64,000 bases of DNA. It comes from Lumbricus rubellus. Taxonomy: Eukaryota > Annelida > Clitellata > Crassiclitellata > Lumbricidae. The stretch's first letter is position 1. Every line of letters begins with the position of its first letter. Shown here one piece after another: positions 11,700-23,807 of this stretch. The notes beneath the pieces are model-generated. The model was not told where the DNA came from and made no database searches. It saw only the letters and a program-made list of their open reading frames with translations. The translations under genes and the position numbers were made by a program. Where the stretch lies: assembly GCA_945859605.1 (NCBI GenBank), contig OX243820.1, positions 36,248,061 to 36,312,060 of the forward strand. Reading direction: 5' to 3'.

Positions 11700-12600
11700 T
11701 TTTCCGGGCTTCCTGTTGCTTAGAGACCGTTTTGTATCCACTACTTGTAGGCTACTCATATTCATTTTGTTTCTTTGGCAATTAATAAATAAATAAATAA
11801 GTCAATGAAATTCATAAAACATAAAGGTAGGCTAGAGAGATGCGAAAGTACTTTGGAAGACGGACAGTCAGTCTAGCAGCTGAGTTGAATAAGCTTTTAA
11901 ACTCAAACGATGCTAGACGAAACCTTGGATGACCTATAAGAAGAGAATTGACTTTTTTTACGCCACAGTGAATTCAGAACTTTTTCGCGAATTTCTGCTA
12001 TCCCTTTCCATGGTAGGCCTAGTTGTGAGGTAGCACCTAACTAGATTCGGGCAAACTGGAACTGGGCGTTAATGTGGTGTGATGATCAGCCTACATAGGC
12101 TAGCTATTAGTTTCATATTTTTTGTGCCATTTGTTGTATTTAAATCATCGTAAAATGCACATACAATTCATAGGTTGTTATTTGATTGAAATTTAAGTTG
12201 TCATTAGATGTATTTTGAAAATGTGAACTGAAAATAAAACAGGGAGTCAAATTTTACAGTTCTTCACTGGGGCGCCAAACATCCTATTGCTACGGGCCGC
12301 AGGTTGTACACTGTACAGCACTGCTTTACGGTAAACAATGGAGTAACGTGTGATAACGTAGTGTTGAAAATAAGGCAATAAAAATATACGAATAGCAACA
12401 ATTAAAAGGGGCCTAAGTTCTGGAAGGATGGCTCTGGGAAAAACGCTTTTCCTTTTAAATAGGTGTGGAGTGATTACAACATTCATGCGTCGTTCATGTG
12501 TGTGTATATCCAGTGTTAGATGATGAATCGAGGTCAGAATTTGACTGTGACGATGTGTGGCTGTATGCGACTGACACAGCAGCAGACTAGAATTTGTGAA
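11700..12600. other. No gene seen
   Basis: AT-rich sequence with scattered TAGGCCTA-type words. I see no splice-bounded exon, RNA gene or clear repeat border. The minus-strand frame at 12,247-12,486 shows no recognisable domain. Confidence 0.4.
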
Positions 12601-12992
12601 ATCGTCCAGTTGACTCGATCTAAATTTGAACCAATGACTGTTTCAAAAGACAGATCACGCCATCTGTATGAGCCAATCCATAGGTCTGTAACATAGCATT
12701 CTTTAAGTATTTCCCAACGGCACTAGTCACTAGACCAGGGATCACAAACAGTACAACGTGAGGGTAAGGGGTCAATTGTCAGGTAAAGCTGGTATGCCTA
12801 TCAACTCCTAAAGTAAGTTGTACGTTCGTACCGTCGGGCCAATCCTGTGCTCAATCGATAAGAGTGTGACCCAGGATCCCACCCTAATGGCTCCTGATCA
12901 GAAATGCCCAGTACAGCGCAAATAAAATTAGTATGTTCCACCCAATTTACATGGCTGTTACGGAGTGGTCTCGTTTTGAGAGAGGACACCCA

Positions 12993-13093
12993 TCAACACA
13001 GTATGCAGCAAACAAACAAAGCCAGCACGATAGCAACGATGGCTACGCCACAACCTACGATGGCACTAACACAAAATTTAATTGTCACACAGC
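12993..13093 (-). CDS. Additional transmembrane/stop exon of Ig receptor (unit B side)
   Basis: On the minus strand a TTTTTTTATAG acceptor is followed in phase 1 by a 32-residue segment ending in a stop. It has a Cys start, then a hydrophobic stretch AIVGCGVAIVAIVLALFVCC. It resembles the TM exons at 1795-1891 and 58313-58428 and has the same flanking repeats on both sides. No Ig exons lie between it and unit B, so it could be an alternative last exon of unit B giving a receptor with almost no tail. It could also be an orphan remnant of a deleted unit. Splice use cannot be decided from sequence alone. Confidence 0.55.
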
Positions 13094-13399
13094 CTATAAA
13101 AAAACACCAGATGACCGCAGAGATACATGTATTCTTTGACCACCAACATCACACAGTTTCACACACTCAACTAAGTAACACAGCCGACTAGTCAGAACAT
13201 AGCCTACAGGTTCAAGTCATCCTCTCTGCATGGGATGAATCATTGTGTAGGGATCTCGAGCAAGTCCTTCCCTCACAACAGCTCAGCAATATCGATTGAT
13301 GACCGTCATTAGATGTAGATACTAGTGCGTAAAAACCATAGCAATAATCATAATCAACCATTAATGCTGCAGTACAAGCACAATTCTTATGAGGCACTT

Positions 13400-16100
13400 T
13401 GAATGCAGTCTATAATAGAATTAGACTTGTGAGTTATTCAAACTGCGCTATATACAATTATACATGTAGTGTCTTCATACAGATAAACATCCACAAACAC
13501 TCTGAGAATATGCAGCAGAGATGTGTGAAGAAAATGACTAAATGTACAATGACACTTATGGGTTTTTCAGCCCATGGACTGGAATAATTATGGTAGGCTT
13601 ATTCAAATCCAGCTACAGTGCTGCTACACCACAAAGTCTTTTTTCCAATTAGAAACAAAGAGGGTCATTAGTGATACAATTCCTATTTCAATCAGTTGAC
13701 GGAAACTTTTCAAGAATTTCTCGAAATATTAGACATAAGCTAGCCACAAAATCGAAAACAGGCCAATTAAAATTATATAAAAGTTCTGAACCGGTTATTT
13801 CTATGATTCCTCATTCGGACTGAAGAACTATATGGTGTAAACATGCATTTGTTACTTAAAGCATTATTAACGATCATCCAAAATGTGAAGGCAGAAAAAC
13901 CAATGAATCAAGCCACCAATCATTTTATTCCGATTCTTGGTTTCTTATCTACTCACTTGTAAACCCTATAGGCCTAACTGACTAAATACTTATTTAATAA
14001 CTTACTTACTAATACACTTACAAAGCAGATCCGGGTGCAAATGAATACAGTGATATAGAAGCATAATACACAGTTGATGAATTGTTCACTGGGATTGGCT
14101 TTCTTTCATGGTGGGTTGGTCTCATAGCACAATTCCGCGTAGTTGCACTCAGGCATTGGACGATTCTGAAAAAGATATGCGCCATACCTGTCTGAGATGC
14201 AGTATTTATTTAAGTGGAACATAAATTTATTGTTTCTCCTCTTGCAGACTCTGCATGCTGGCTCATTAAAGGAGTTTGGTCACATTAATTAATCGCCTGT
14301 CATCATCTACATGTACTTTACAGACTTGACGCCAGGCCTATAGGAAGAAAACGAGAGCAAATATCACAAAATAAATCAATTCAGCAGCTTTGAAAGACAA
14401 GTAGGCTTAATCATGGAAAAATTGAGAAGCCAACATTTTAAGTAAGTAATATGAAAGCAATGACGGTCACAGAAGGATAACTGAACCATTCTAATCTTCC
14501 ACAAGGAGCATTCCATGATAAGCAGCCTATCTGAATTGCAAACAATAATTCAACGAAATAATATAATTAACAAATGCATGCCTCGAACGTAAGCTAGCCT
14601 ACACTTATTAAACGCGACTGAAGTAATGCAAGTTCAACATGTAGGCCTAAAACTCCATTCGTTTTCGTTACCGAGTCCGCCACAGGGTGCTTGTGGAAGA
14701 GAACAATTGGATTTTGAAAATCAACTCGTGACATTCTAATGCTATGTGCTAAGGATGACACCTAATAAGGATCACACAATTAAGCAATTATGTTAGTAAA
14801 TATGAGATGTTGATGCACGGGCGTAACTGAACAAACAAGTCACTTCCATAATATTTAAACATCCATGGCAAAACAGGCACTAAACTTTAAAAAATCCATG
14901 TTTAAATCATGTTTTAGTCACAGTGAAAGGGCACTTGTGGATTTTAAAATTATCTTTAAATTTGCACGAACGAATCATTCCTGTTCAAATCATCGAGTTT
15001 TAATTAGCCTATGTTTCAAAAGGTACCAACCAGAAATCAATGAAGAGTTGCCCTTCACAAGCACAGCGTCTCTGCCTAAATTAATTAACATTCCGCCATT
15101 CAAGTTTAATATAAAAAAGATTTTTAAAATTAACAGACGAAACCTGTCAACTCACTGACAGCAAACCAGAAAGGAACATGCTGCAAGAAACAGGATCTTC
15201 ATTGACCCGAAGTTCTAGCTTCTGTCTGTGATGTCAAAATCGAGTCCATCTACGATACATGTAAAACACATCATACATTGACTTTGCTCACATGGTTATA
15301 GCTACCATTTTCGTAAGAATTTAACAGGCACAAAACCCTAACTTGCTTGCAACGTGTAAAAAATATAATTTTATTATGGCACAGGCTTATATCACCTAAT
15401 TTATGTAGAGCCTATATATATATATATATATATTCAGAAGTGTTTGTAGTCCAGTAAGGTCGGAACAGAATTGCGCTTAATCTGAGGACAAGACTCTTAA
15501 CAGCCTCTGAGTTTGAGGCCTAAACAAAATATTAGTTAAGATAAAGTCATTGTGCTTCAGCGCCCGTGTAATGCCTTTCAATGAAGATGCAAAAAATGCT
15601 AGATGAATACATACACAATAATAACGACACACACACACACACGAGCCAGAAAAGAAGAGGGACTGGGGGAGGGACAGCTGACATGGGCCTACGATTCGTA
15701 AGAGAGCAAAAGAAGAAATAAAAGTTTCCCCCATTACAAACTTCCTCTCGGCTGGCCTGGTCTGTATAAAATTATGTATATATGTAAGATAGAACATTTG
15801 TGCACTGTATCTGCAATGAACAGTCACATGACTCATTTCAGCATAGATCTTCACCCTACATTACGCTGTATCCCATTGAAATGGATCACACAGCCACATG
15901 CGACGAGAAGGTAAATTAAGAGTAGGCACCATATTAAGTGTTCTTTTACAAACAAGCATCTTGACATGTAGAACCATCCACACACTATGAGGTTATTTAG
16001 TGGGTCCTTCTGAATGATATTGTACATATCTTGATACAAGAAACATAATGTGTTTAATTGCGATGGATTAAGAAACTTAAGAGAAGAAAGATTCGAGTAA
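13400..16100. other. No gene seen
   Basis: About 2.7 kb of AT-rich sequence with a short (TA)n run near 15,414-15,432 and a short CA run near 15,630. The open frames at 14,865-15,158 and 15,477-15,854 have no recognisable domain or splice context and are probably chance. Confidence 0.4.
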
Positions 16101-16107
16101 GACTTAC

Positions 16108-16639
16108 TGGAGCAGAATAGCTCACTCTCGGAGGTTTCTGAGGCCCAGGTGCAGTAGAATTAGTTAGTGGCTCTGCAGCCTCGCTGGACTCTACTACTTC
16201 AGTCAGTGGCTTCTCAGGCACAGTAGCAGAATTAGTCAGTGGCTCTGCAGCCTTGCTGGACTCAGTCAGTGGCTTCCCAGACACAGTGGTAGCAGAATTA
16301 GTCAGTGGCTCTGCAGCCTTGCTGGACTCAGTCAGTGGCTTCCCAGACACAGTGGTAGCAGAATTAGTTAGTGGCTCTGCAGCCTCGCTGGACTCTACTA
16401 CTTCCGTCAGTGGCTTCTCAGGCACAGTGGCAGTAGAATTAGTCAGTGGCTCTGCAGCCTCGCTGGACTCTACTACTTCAGTCAGTGGCTTCTCAGGCAC
16501 AGTGGCAGTAGAATTAGTCAGTGGCTTTTCTAGCTCGCTGGACACGGCTACTTCGGTCAGTGCATCTCTTTCGATTTTTTCCTTTTTTCTGTACAAATAA
16601 AACAAGAAAAAAGTTATCACCGTAACAATGCCAACATTG
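16108..16639 (-). CDS. TM plus repeat-containing cytoplasmic tail exon, unit B
   Basis: The exon follows an acceptor (GTTGCTTTAG) in phase 2 and ends at CCA before GTAAGT. It begins NVGIVTVITFFLFYLY, a hydrophobic span, then RKKEKIERD, a basic stop-transfer. The rest is about 130 residues of near-perfect repeats built on KPLTEVVESSEAAEPLTN and STATVPE. The C-terminal end has a proline-rich PQKPPR next to VSYSAP, a Y-x-x-P motif of the kind bound by some SH2 domains. Its phase matches the donor of the exon at 17210-17315, so the two can be joined in frame. It is probably a signalling or spacer tail of an Ig receptor isoform. Repeat copy number may vary between alleles. Confidence 0.6.
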
Positions 16640-16944
16640 CTAAAGCAACAGAACAGTCGATTGCTAGAGAACTCGCTTTGCAACAAGAACTACATTTCAA
16701 GCTTCCTCTTCTGAGACAGTCATCGTGCAGAAGCCTTCCAGGGTCCTTCAGTCACAATTGCTCAGTGCTATACAGAGTACAGACTGATGCTTGGTCGTTG
16801 GGAAGTGGAGACTAATAAATAGCCTCCTCCCTTCTGAAAGATACTGTGCATCATGAAAAGACAGTGAGCAAGTCTTTCACTCACCATAATACCCGTTGCC
16901 ATTGGTGATGCTTGTTCATTGGATATTGGCACATAGCAGATGAT

Positions 16945-17095
<151 letters not shown>

Positions 17096-17209
17096 AAAAC
17101 TAATAAACAGCTGTTTGACAAGTGCTATCTGAAGAAGATATCGCCGAATTTTTAAAGAAGATTTCCCTCTTTTTAATAACACAACAAAAAACTTGATTCC
17201 AACACTCAC

Positions 17210-17315
17210 CTGTCTTTGTTGTCCACACAACATGCAAAATATGTGCAATATTCGCAAATTGCACAAAATGAAATTGAGAAACATGTACAGCATGTACAAC
17301 ATAAGCCAGTTATGT
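17210..17315 (-). CDS. Cysteine-rich membrane-proximal exon, unit B (candidate)
   Basis: A 106-bp candidate exon between an excellent acceptor (TTTTATTTGTAG) and a GTGAGT donor. It enters in phase 1 like all Ig and TM exons and leaves in phase 2, exactly matching the acceptor phase of 16108-16639. It encodes about 34 residues with nine Cys (starting ITGLCCTCCTC) and moderate hydrophobicity, and may be membrane-embedded or palmitoylated. It could follow either the C2 exon (19391-19648) or the TM exon (18450-18584), both of which end in phase 1. No homologue is recognised. The call rests on splice sites, phase and open frame. Confidence 0.45.
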
Positions 17316-17869
17316 CTACAAATAAAAATAAAAACATAGCAAACTATTAGGTTCAAAGTTTGCACTTGTCTATGATGAGTAATTACAAATTTAAAACAGT
17401 TACGGGTGCTAGCAGGAGCTGATATTCAGGCGAGTAGGCCTACCAATGGATGATCGTGCGAAAGCCACAATGTCAGTACCAAGGACTTGGTGATTTCATT
17501 GTGCGATCACCTCATTGACAGCAAATTAACATTCTAGTAATGTCACAAACGATAGTACTAAAACAAAAACTTTTAACTTTTAACAGCAATGTATTTAACA
17601 TTGATTGTTTTAAGTATCTCACAAAGGCACTAGACTAAGAATATAATTTACCGTATATGCCTTCCCATCCAGGTATAGCCTATAATATAATATATAATAT
17701 ATATCTATAAATATATTGATTTAAACAAGAGCTGATCATTTCTCATACACAGATGACATGCTTTTCACTGAGATAATGGATGAAGCTCATTCTCATCTGA
17801 AGTTAGTACAGCTGGGGCTGTTGGGTATGAGATTGAACCCAAATTACTTACTAATGGTCAGTAGTTTTA

Positions 17870-18330
17870 AGAGAAAGGCAAAAGAAATGAATTGCACACA
17901 TAATTATTAAGAGACTCCCTCCTGAGAGAAATCATAGAAGGGAGATTGGAGGGAAAAGAAAGAGAGGAAGACCGAGACAGATGATGCTGGGATGGATGAT
18001 GACTGACGGATACCACGAACTGAAGAGAAAAGCACAGCGAAGAGAAGAATGGCATCATTTGACCTGCGGAGGGGCAGAGAACTTAAAGAAGAAGAAGAAG
18101 AAGGAGAAGAAGAAGAAGAAGAAGAAGAAGAAGAAGAGGAAGAGGAAGAGGAAGAGGAAGAGGAGGAGGATTCAAGGATTCAGCCAATTTACGCAACACT
18201 CTAACCGGAGGAAGAGGAGGAAGAGACGGAAGAAGAGGAAGAAGATGGAGAAGAGGAAGACGAGAAAGACGAAGAAGACGATGAGGAGGAGGAGGAAGAG
18301 GAAGAAGAAGAAGTAGAAGGAGAAGACGAG
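17870..18330 (+). pseudogene. RTE-type LINE 3' end with (GAA)n tail
   Basis: The plus-strand frame just upstream of 17,981 reads EGRLEGKRKRGRPRQMML and continues into [13 protein letters not shown]. This is the typical C-terminal end of endonuclease-reverse-transcriptase polyproteins of RTE-like LINEs. It runs into a (GAA)n/(GAG)n purine tail from about 18,085 to 18,330. The element is heavily 5'-truncated. Confidence 0.6.
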
Positions 18331-18449
18331 GTCAGTAGTATGTATGTTCAGCCTGGTCAAGTCTGTGATCAAAGGATGAGAAGGAGAAGGTGGCAGGCCA
18401 GCAAGATAGACACGTTTTGCAAAATCGATTTTCAGTCTCTTCTACTTAC

Positions 18450-18584
18450 CACCATCCTTTTTCAAGAAGCCAGGGAAACAAAACCAGAGAGGCCACCACC
18501 CGAGCTTCCATCCAAAAGGCCAAATCCCCACCAGAGTGATGAAAATAACGATTACGATAACAGCACAGCAACCTGGCCCACAGC
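18450..18584 (-). CDS. Transmembrane exon of Ig receptor unit B
   Basis: A 135-bp exon with acceptor TTTTTTGTAG and donor GTAAGT, phase 1 at both ends. It opens Cys-Gly-Pro-Gly-Cys-Cys, comparable with CGTGC in units A and C, and runs into AVIVIVIFITLVGIWPFGW, a hydrophobic span, then a Trp/aromatic-rich segment ending FLKKDG. Its border sequences and the flanking intron SINE segment (about 18,700) match the other units. Unlike unit C it has no stop codon inside the exon. It may be a skippable cassette because both ends share the phase of the Ig exons. Confidence 0.65.
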
Positions 18585-19390
18585 CTACAAAAAACACAGT
18601 ATCAACACACTTTCATAGAACTATCAGATGACCATAGAGATATTCTTAACTCACCCGTTGACATCACACACTCAAACCATGGGACACGGCAGTCGACTAG
18701 TCAGAGCGTACGGGTTCAAGCCAACCTTCCTATGGAACGATCATTATGTATAATATGCCTAAGGACGTTGTGCAAATCCTTCACTCACAACAGCTCAGCA
18801 GTATAGATTGATGCTGATATTAGACAATTTAGTGTTTAATAATTGTGTATGCCTTATGCTATTTGTATGAATAATCATAATCAGCCACCAAAACTGACAC
18901 AGGAAGTTTTTATGAGGTATTTTAATGGTGTCAAAGTGATAAAGTACCCTGATGAGAAAGTATACACAAACTGCACTTCGAAACTCTAACTGAGATTACT
19001 GCATTTCAAAGGAGAGATTTTGCAATCAAACTGCTTATCTGCTACCCTTATTCTGTCTTCCAGTGTCAGAAGTCTGATATACATGTATATCTGCATGATT
19101 CTGTCCAGAGGTGTGATATCGTAATTCAGTTGTGCTAGAACTGACCATGAGTCGAATCCTCGTGCATAAGAATAATGACTTTACGCATGACGATAATGGA
19201 GCTAAAGAAGTACCAAAATAAGACTAGATTAACAATTGCATCCAACAAAATAAGCCAAACCGTGGCAATTCGTTAAAAGGAGTTCAAGGTCGCTTTTTGA
19301 AACGGGACAAATGTCCAAAATGTGCCTCCAATAAGTTCGCCACTGCTCTCCAACTCTATCTGATCGTGAAAGACGAGGAGATTCACGTAC

Positions 19391-19648
19391 CTGTGCCTGG
19401 TTCAAGAGGCGAGACAACTTCAATCGTTATATTCAGATATGTTGCTTTGCCTTTGAATGTGTTCGTTGCTGTGCAATTGTATTTGTCTCCAGCTTCACCA
19501 TCAATCACCAGAGTATCACCATAAACAACAACTCCACTCTTCAGACGAGTCCACTGGAATGTTGGATACGGATATCCTTCGGCTTTGCAACGAACCGTCG
19601 CTCCTTTATAATAAGGACCCGTTGGCGAAACAGCGATGTTTTCAAGAT
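19391..19648 (-). CDS. Ig C2/I-set domain exon, receptor unit B
   Basis: A 258-bp exon in phase 1 at both ends (acceptor TTGGAACAAG, donor GTACGT). It encodes DLENIAVSP, then TVRCKAEGYPYPTFQWTRL and DKYNCTATNT, the Cys-Trp-Cys core of an I-set/C2 Ig domain, and ends SPLEPGTG without the long proline hinge of unit A. It is the membrane-proximal domain of unit B. It is spaced about 5.6 kb from the second Ig exon because of LINE, SINE and hAT-like insertions in the intron. Confidence 0.85.
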
Positions 19649-20519
19649 CTTGTTCCAACAATGTATAAATAAAATGCAGAGAATATATCAGATGACATAG
19701 CCTAATTAAGTCTAATTAAGCAGCAGAGGAGGGAAGAAAGAGAGATTACGAGGAAGAGACTAAAAACGGAGAGGGAGAAAAACATACAGAGCGAGACAGA
19801 GAGAAAGAAAGAGAGACAGAAACGCAGACAGATAAAGATAAACAGATATATTACATAAATCACACATAGCACACACCTAGATTTATCTATAAGCACACAC
19901 ATAATACACTCACAAGTACATGTAGGCCTACTCATACTGTAAACTTGGAGTATCCCACTTCACTTTACTGTTTCCTGGTCAACTTATAACAGGGCATTAT
20001 GTCGAGCTTAACAGACAGGTTTCGACTGTCAATCCTCATAATCAGTAGACAAAATTGCATAAACTATCGAAAGGGGTTGCTTAATATGTGTCTTTTATAC
20101 TGTGCTGAAGTTGTGAACACCATCGAGTACGGGTAGGCATAGTCCCCTGAAGTGGCGCTACATAAATTTCTGAATGAATAACGGAATTAAACTTACATAG
20201 GTCCTCTAGCTCAGTATTAAATGCACCTATAATTATGAATACGGCTCACTGAGTACGGTAGGCATACACAAAGCAAGCTGCACGCAAAAGCTCCCGAGTC
20301 AACAGGTGGACTAGGCCTACTCTATCCAGGGCAATCACTTTTCAACCTACCCATTATTTTCTTCTCAAATGGCTCAAAAAGCTCTACACACAATTAAATA
20401 AACAGATAATCACACACGAGTACGCAAACCCAAACACACCTACCCACTCACTCACAACTACTGTCAGTCTTTCACCCACACACACCCGCGCGCGCGCACA
20501 CACACACAATATAATTATA

Positions 20520-21110
20520 TATATACTAGCTGTACCCGGCCACGCGTTGCTGTGGCAGAAAAGACCTCCCCCTCCTCCTCCCCTCCCCCTCTCCCTCCCC
20601 CTCCCCTCCCCCTTCCCCTCCCCTACCCCACACCGCTCCCTCCCCACCGTCTTCGTCCCGCTCCCTCCGCTCCTTTCCTCCTTCACACCGTCCATTCCTA
20701 GCCCAATAATGATGAAAGACCGCTTTGGGAAATTAATATGCGACTCGCTTATGACGTCACAGCACGCGACCTCATTCATGTTTCGTCTGCTGTGTTTGGG
20801 GACAACGCGTTAATGAAATCTGGCAGCCCTGCTGTTTTGTTGAATTTGCAAATGGCGGTCGAACGGATTGCAAAGTTCCCTTTTTGTGGAAAAGATTGCG
20901 TTTTTTTCTGGAAAAAATGTTAAGGCACGGTGCTATTGGAATGGAAGGTTTTGGTAAATTTTCAAAACAATCGGTGCGTAACTTTCGGCGTGATTGTGTT
21001 ACGAAGTATTGGAAAGTTTCATTTTTATTTATATAGATATGTGGCCTATATAGTTTATATAATATTATATGCTTTTGTATATATATATAGTTTATATACT
21101 AATACAATTT
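20520..21110. repeat. Interspersed repeat starting TAGCTGTACCCGGCCACGCG
   Basis: The segment opens with a TACCCGG-cACGCGTTGC motif typical of a class of invertebrate retroposon ends, followed by a C-rich tract (about 20,565-20,700). A related start (GATACCCGGCGTTGCCCGG) occurs at about 23,835. The family is unassigned. The C-rich reading frames are not genes. Confidence 0.4.
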
Positions 21111-21399
21111 CGTGAACAACTTAAAACAGGGTTTTATGTAGGCTATAGCATAATCTGCAATTATTGACAATGCGATCAAATTCCAGTTGGTCATCCCGTG
21201 TTAATTTCACAATTGTCTTAATCCCGAGAGTAAAATAGTGCATTAATGTTCTGATAAACATTGAGCAGAAAGGCATCTGAAAAATCTTCACGGAAGGATG
21301 TTCCAGATTTTCTTGGTTTTCAAAACAGTTTTTTGTTATATTTTGCAGTGTGTTTAACCACAATAACTATTATTTTTACAGGTAATCCAAGTAAAAGTA

Positions 21400-21690
21400 A
21401 AAAAGAGTTCTATCCCGTTCCATGAGGAACATAGGGAGGCGCTCATCTCCTTTTCCATGGACCTGAGTCAGCAATGGACGAATCCCAAGGTCCTGGACAC
21501 GAGGCCAGCGTATCGCATGACTTGCTGTTTACTTCCCAGCTTACGCCGGTACCAAATTATACTGCTTGGTGACAGAGGCACGTGTGCGTAAACAACTTGC
21601 CCAAGGTCGTTACCCGGAGTCGAACCCGCAACCTCCCGCTCCGTGGGCCGACGCGTTACCGGTCCGCCACCAGGTCGCACAGGGTAACCC
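21400..21690 (-). repeat. tRNA-derived SINE (minus strand)
   Basis: On the minus strand a tRNA-like head carries box A (TGGTGGCGGACCGGTAACGC) and box B (GGTTCGACTCC) at normal spacing. It is followed by a body (ACCTTGGGCAAGTTGTTTACG) and an A-rich end. The body word CCTTGGGCAA links it to the other SINEs in the window. Confidence 0.65.
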
Positions 21691-22119
21691 AACAAACTAA
21701 CTAAACTTGTTCCAGCGAATGGCGATCAGAAATTTATATAGAGACTCTTCAAAATAAAAGTACAAGGTTGAAATAATATAATTATACCACAGTTTCTACG
21801 TCAAATGAAAGCGTCTGTGAAGCTAGTCTGTTGTCAGCAGGCCTAAGTAGGCTACTGGCCGCATTCTCTGAGCAGCGTGGAAACATTGAGAATTATAGTA
21901 TTACAAATAATTTATTATGAAATGAACATTGGACTATCAGTAATGAACTCACATGACACAATCAATTGCGGTATAGTGCAAATACCCACAGTAGCATTGG
22001 TCCTGTCAAAATCATTAGCTGTATTGGGGGGGGGGGGGGGGGAAGACGCTAAACAAACAAACATGCGCGATAGTCTCCTTTCTTGCAATTCCAATGAGTG
22101 TTCATTCATTTTTCATTTT

Positions 22120-22947
22120 TTTTCATTTCGTGAATTTATATAGCGCTTCTTCAAGAAACTACTCAGAGGCGCTCCCAGTCCAGCCACAGCTAAAATAATA
22201 GGTTTTGAGCGACTTATAAAAAGCAGGTGAATTTAGTCTAGGCATAAGTCGCAAGTTTAGTGGGAGGCCATTCCAGATAGCGGGACCCACAGAAGAAAAG
22301 GCTCGGCGCTGTCTTGTAGAAGTGCGAGCTCGAGGAACCAAAAGCTCCCCCCTTGTCGTAGAGCGAAGAGCTCGACGGGCTGCAAGGTCAGAGACAGGTC
22401 GACAAAGAATAGACAGGTATGATGGAGCACAATCAGTAAGGCAACGCCAGACAAGTGCAGCAACTCGGTAGGAGATGCGCTGTGAAACAGGGAGCCAGTG
22501 AAGAACATCACGCATATAAGCAGAGACGGGGGCATATTTAGGAATGCGGCCAATGAGGCGAGCAGCCGAACGAAGAACTCGTTCAAGGCGCCCAATTAGT
22601 CCAAGTGGCAGACCCATGAGTACCGAACTGCAGTGATCAATTCTACTGGTGACAAAGGCATGGACAAGTGTCAGAGTAGCACTATGAGAGAGAGATCTTG
22701 AGACAACTCGGAGTTGCCGAAGCTGGTAGTAGCAACTGCGAGTGACCAAATTGATATGCTTAGAGAAATTGAGCTCTTGATCCAGAGTAATTCCAAGGTC
22801 GCGGACTGTGAGAGAGAAAGATATATCAGGGAAAGTTGCTGTTATTAAGTGCAGGTCAATGGATGCCAATTGCCTGCGAGTACCAAACCAGATAAACTGA
22901 GTTTTAGAGTGTTGTCTTAACAGTTTGCGACTGACTGTCGTCAGTTG
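22120..22947 (-). pseudogene. 5'-truncated CR1/L2-type reverse transcriptase
   Basis: A 263-codon minus-strand frame encodes the C-terminal part of a LINE reverse transcriptase. Recognisable blocks are HSKTQFIWFGT, VRDLGITLD, LTLVHAFVTSRIDHC, RVLRSAARLIGRIPKY, LHWLPVSQRI and PAIWNGLPL, the usual end of CR1/L2 ORF2. The catalytic YADD region is missing. The 3' end has the GAGCGCCTCTGAGTAG motif shared with SINEs here. The 5' side stops exactly at the hAT-like element at 22948. Confidence 0.8.
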
Positions 22948-23787
22948 CATAGATTGAGTATTCGAATATTATGAATATTAAGATTTTCAAATATTCACGA
23001 ATATTAACGAATATTAAAACTGCCAACGAATATTATATTCGTAAAATATTATATTCTTTCCAAAAATTATTTATTCTTGTTATTTCAAGAAATGTCTAAT
23101 TCTTATTTTGTTATTTATAAAAATGTTAAATTTATACTTAATAATGAATTGTACAAAATTGAGTTAGTCTAAGCATAGGCCTAGGCCTATAATTATCAGT
23201 AAGTGACAATATCTTTAATAGATTTGTTCTTAAAAACTTCAAGGTCTCTGCTGGGTCTGGTCAATGTGGCCATGCGGCATTCATATCACATTCAATACTT
23301 TTTAATAATGTTAGTCAGCGATAGTCACTTTGTCTGACTTCTGACCACTCTCCCCAACTGAAAAGAGGCACCAATGGCAGTTGGCAAGTAGCCTAGCAGC
23401 AATAGTATAGGCTAAATTATAAATAAACTTTAACTGCGTATAATAGTAAATGTGTATTTTGATAAAGTAGTTTTTATATCAGTGTAGCAGGATGAATAAA
23501 TATATAAATGCCAACGCAGAAAATAATAGCGCCAGATTACAAGCAAAAATTATTCCAATCTCGGCATATTAAGCGCAATGCATAGGCTATTTTAATTCAA
23601 CCTTGCTCTGGATGCGAGTGAATGTCATAGAGACATACAGAAACTTAAACTTCTTAATACCGAGTAACATTGCGGTTTCGCTCGTTCACTTTAATTCGTT
23701 AACGAATATTTACGAATATTAAAAAATCTTAATATTCACAAATATTTACGAATATTAAAACCTAAAGTCACGAATATTCAATCTATG
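22948..23787. mobile_element. AT-rich hAT-like element with CATAGATTGA ends
   Basis: 840 bp with inverted ends CATAGATTGA and TCAATCTATG. Subterminal arrays of CGAATATT/AATATTCG lie at both ends (about 22,960-23,060 and 23,695-23,780). The flanks GTCAGTTG and GTCAGATG match at 7 of 8 bases, consistent with an old 8-bp target duplication. No transposase frame is visible. Confidence 0.6.
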
Positions 23788-23807
23788 GTCAGATGTTTCT
23801 CTTTCAT

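Noticed and set aside
17981..18372. Lys/Arg-rich protein
   Set aside because: The first part is the end of an RTE-type LINE; the rest is a (GAA)n tail.
20384..20813. Proline-rich 88-aa and Gly/Arg-rich 131-aa frames
   Set aside because: C-rich low-complexity tract in an interspersed repeat.
22257..22595. Second minus-strand frame overlapping the LINE reverse transcriptase
   Set aside because: A shadow of the frame at 22159-22950, which has the recognisable RT motifs.
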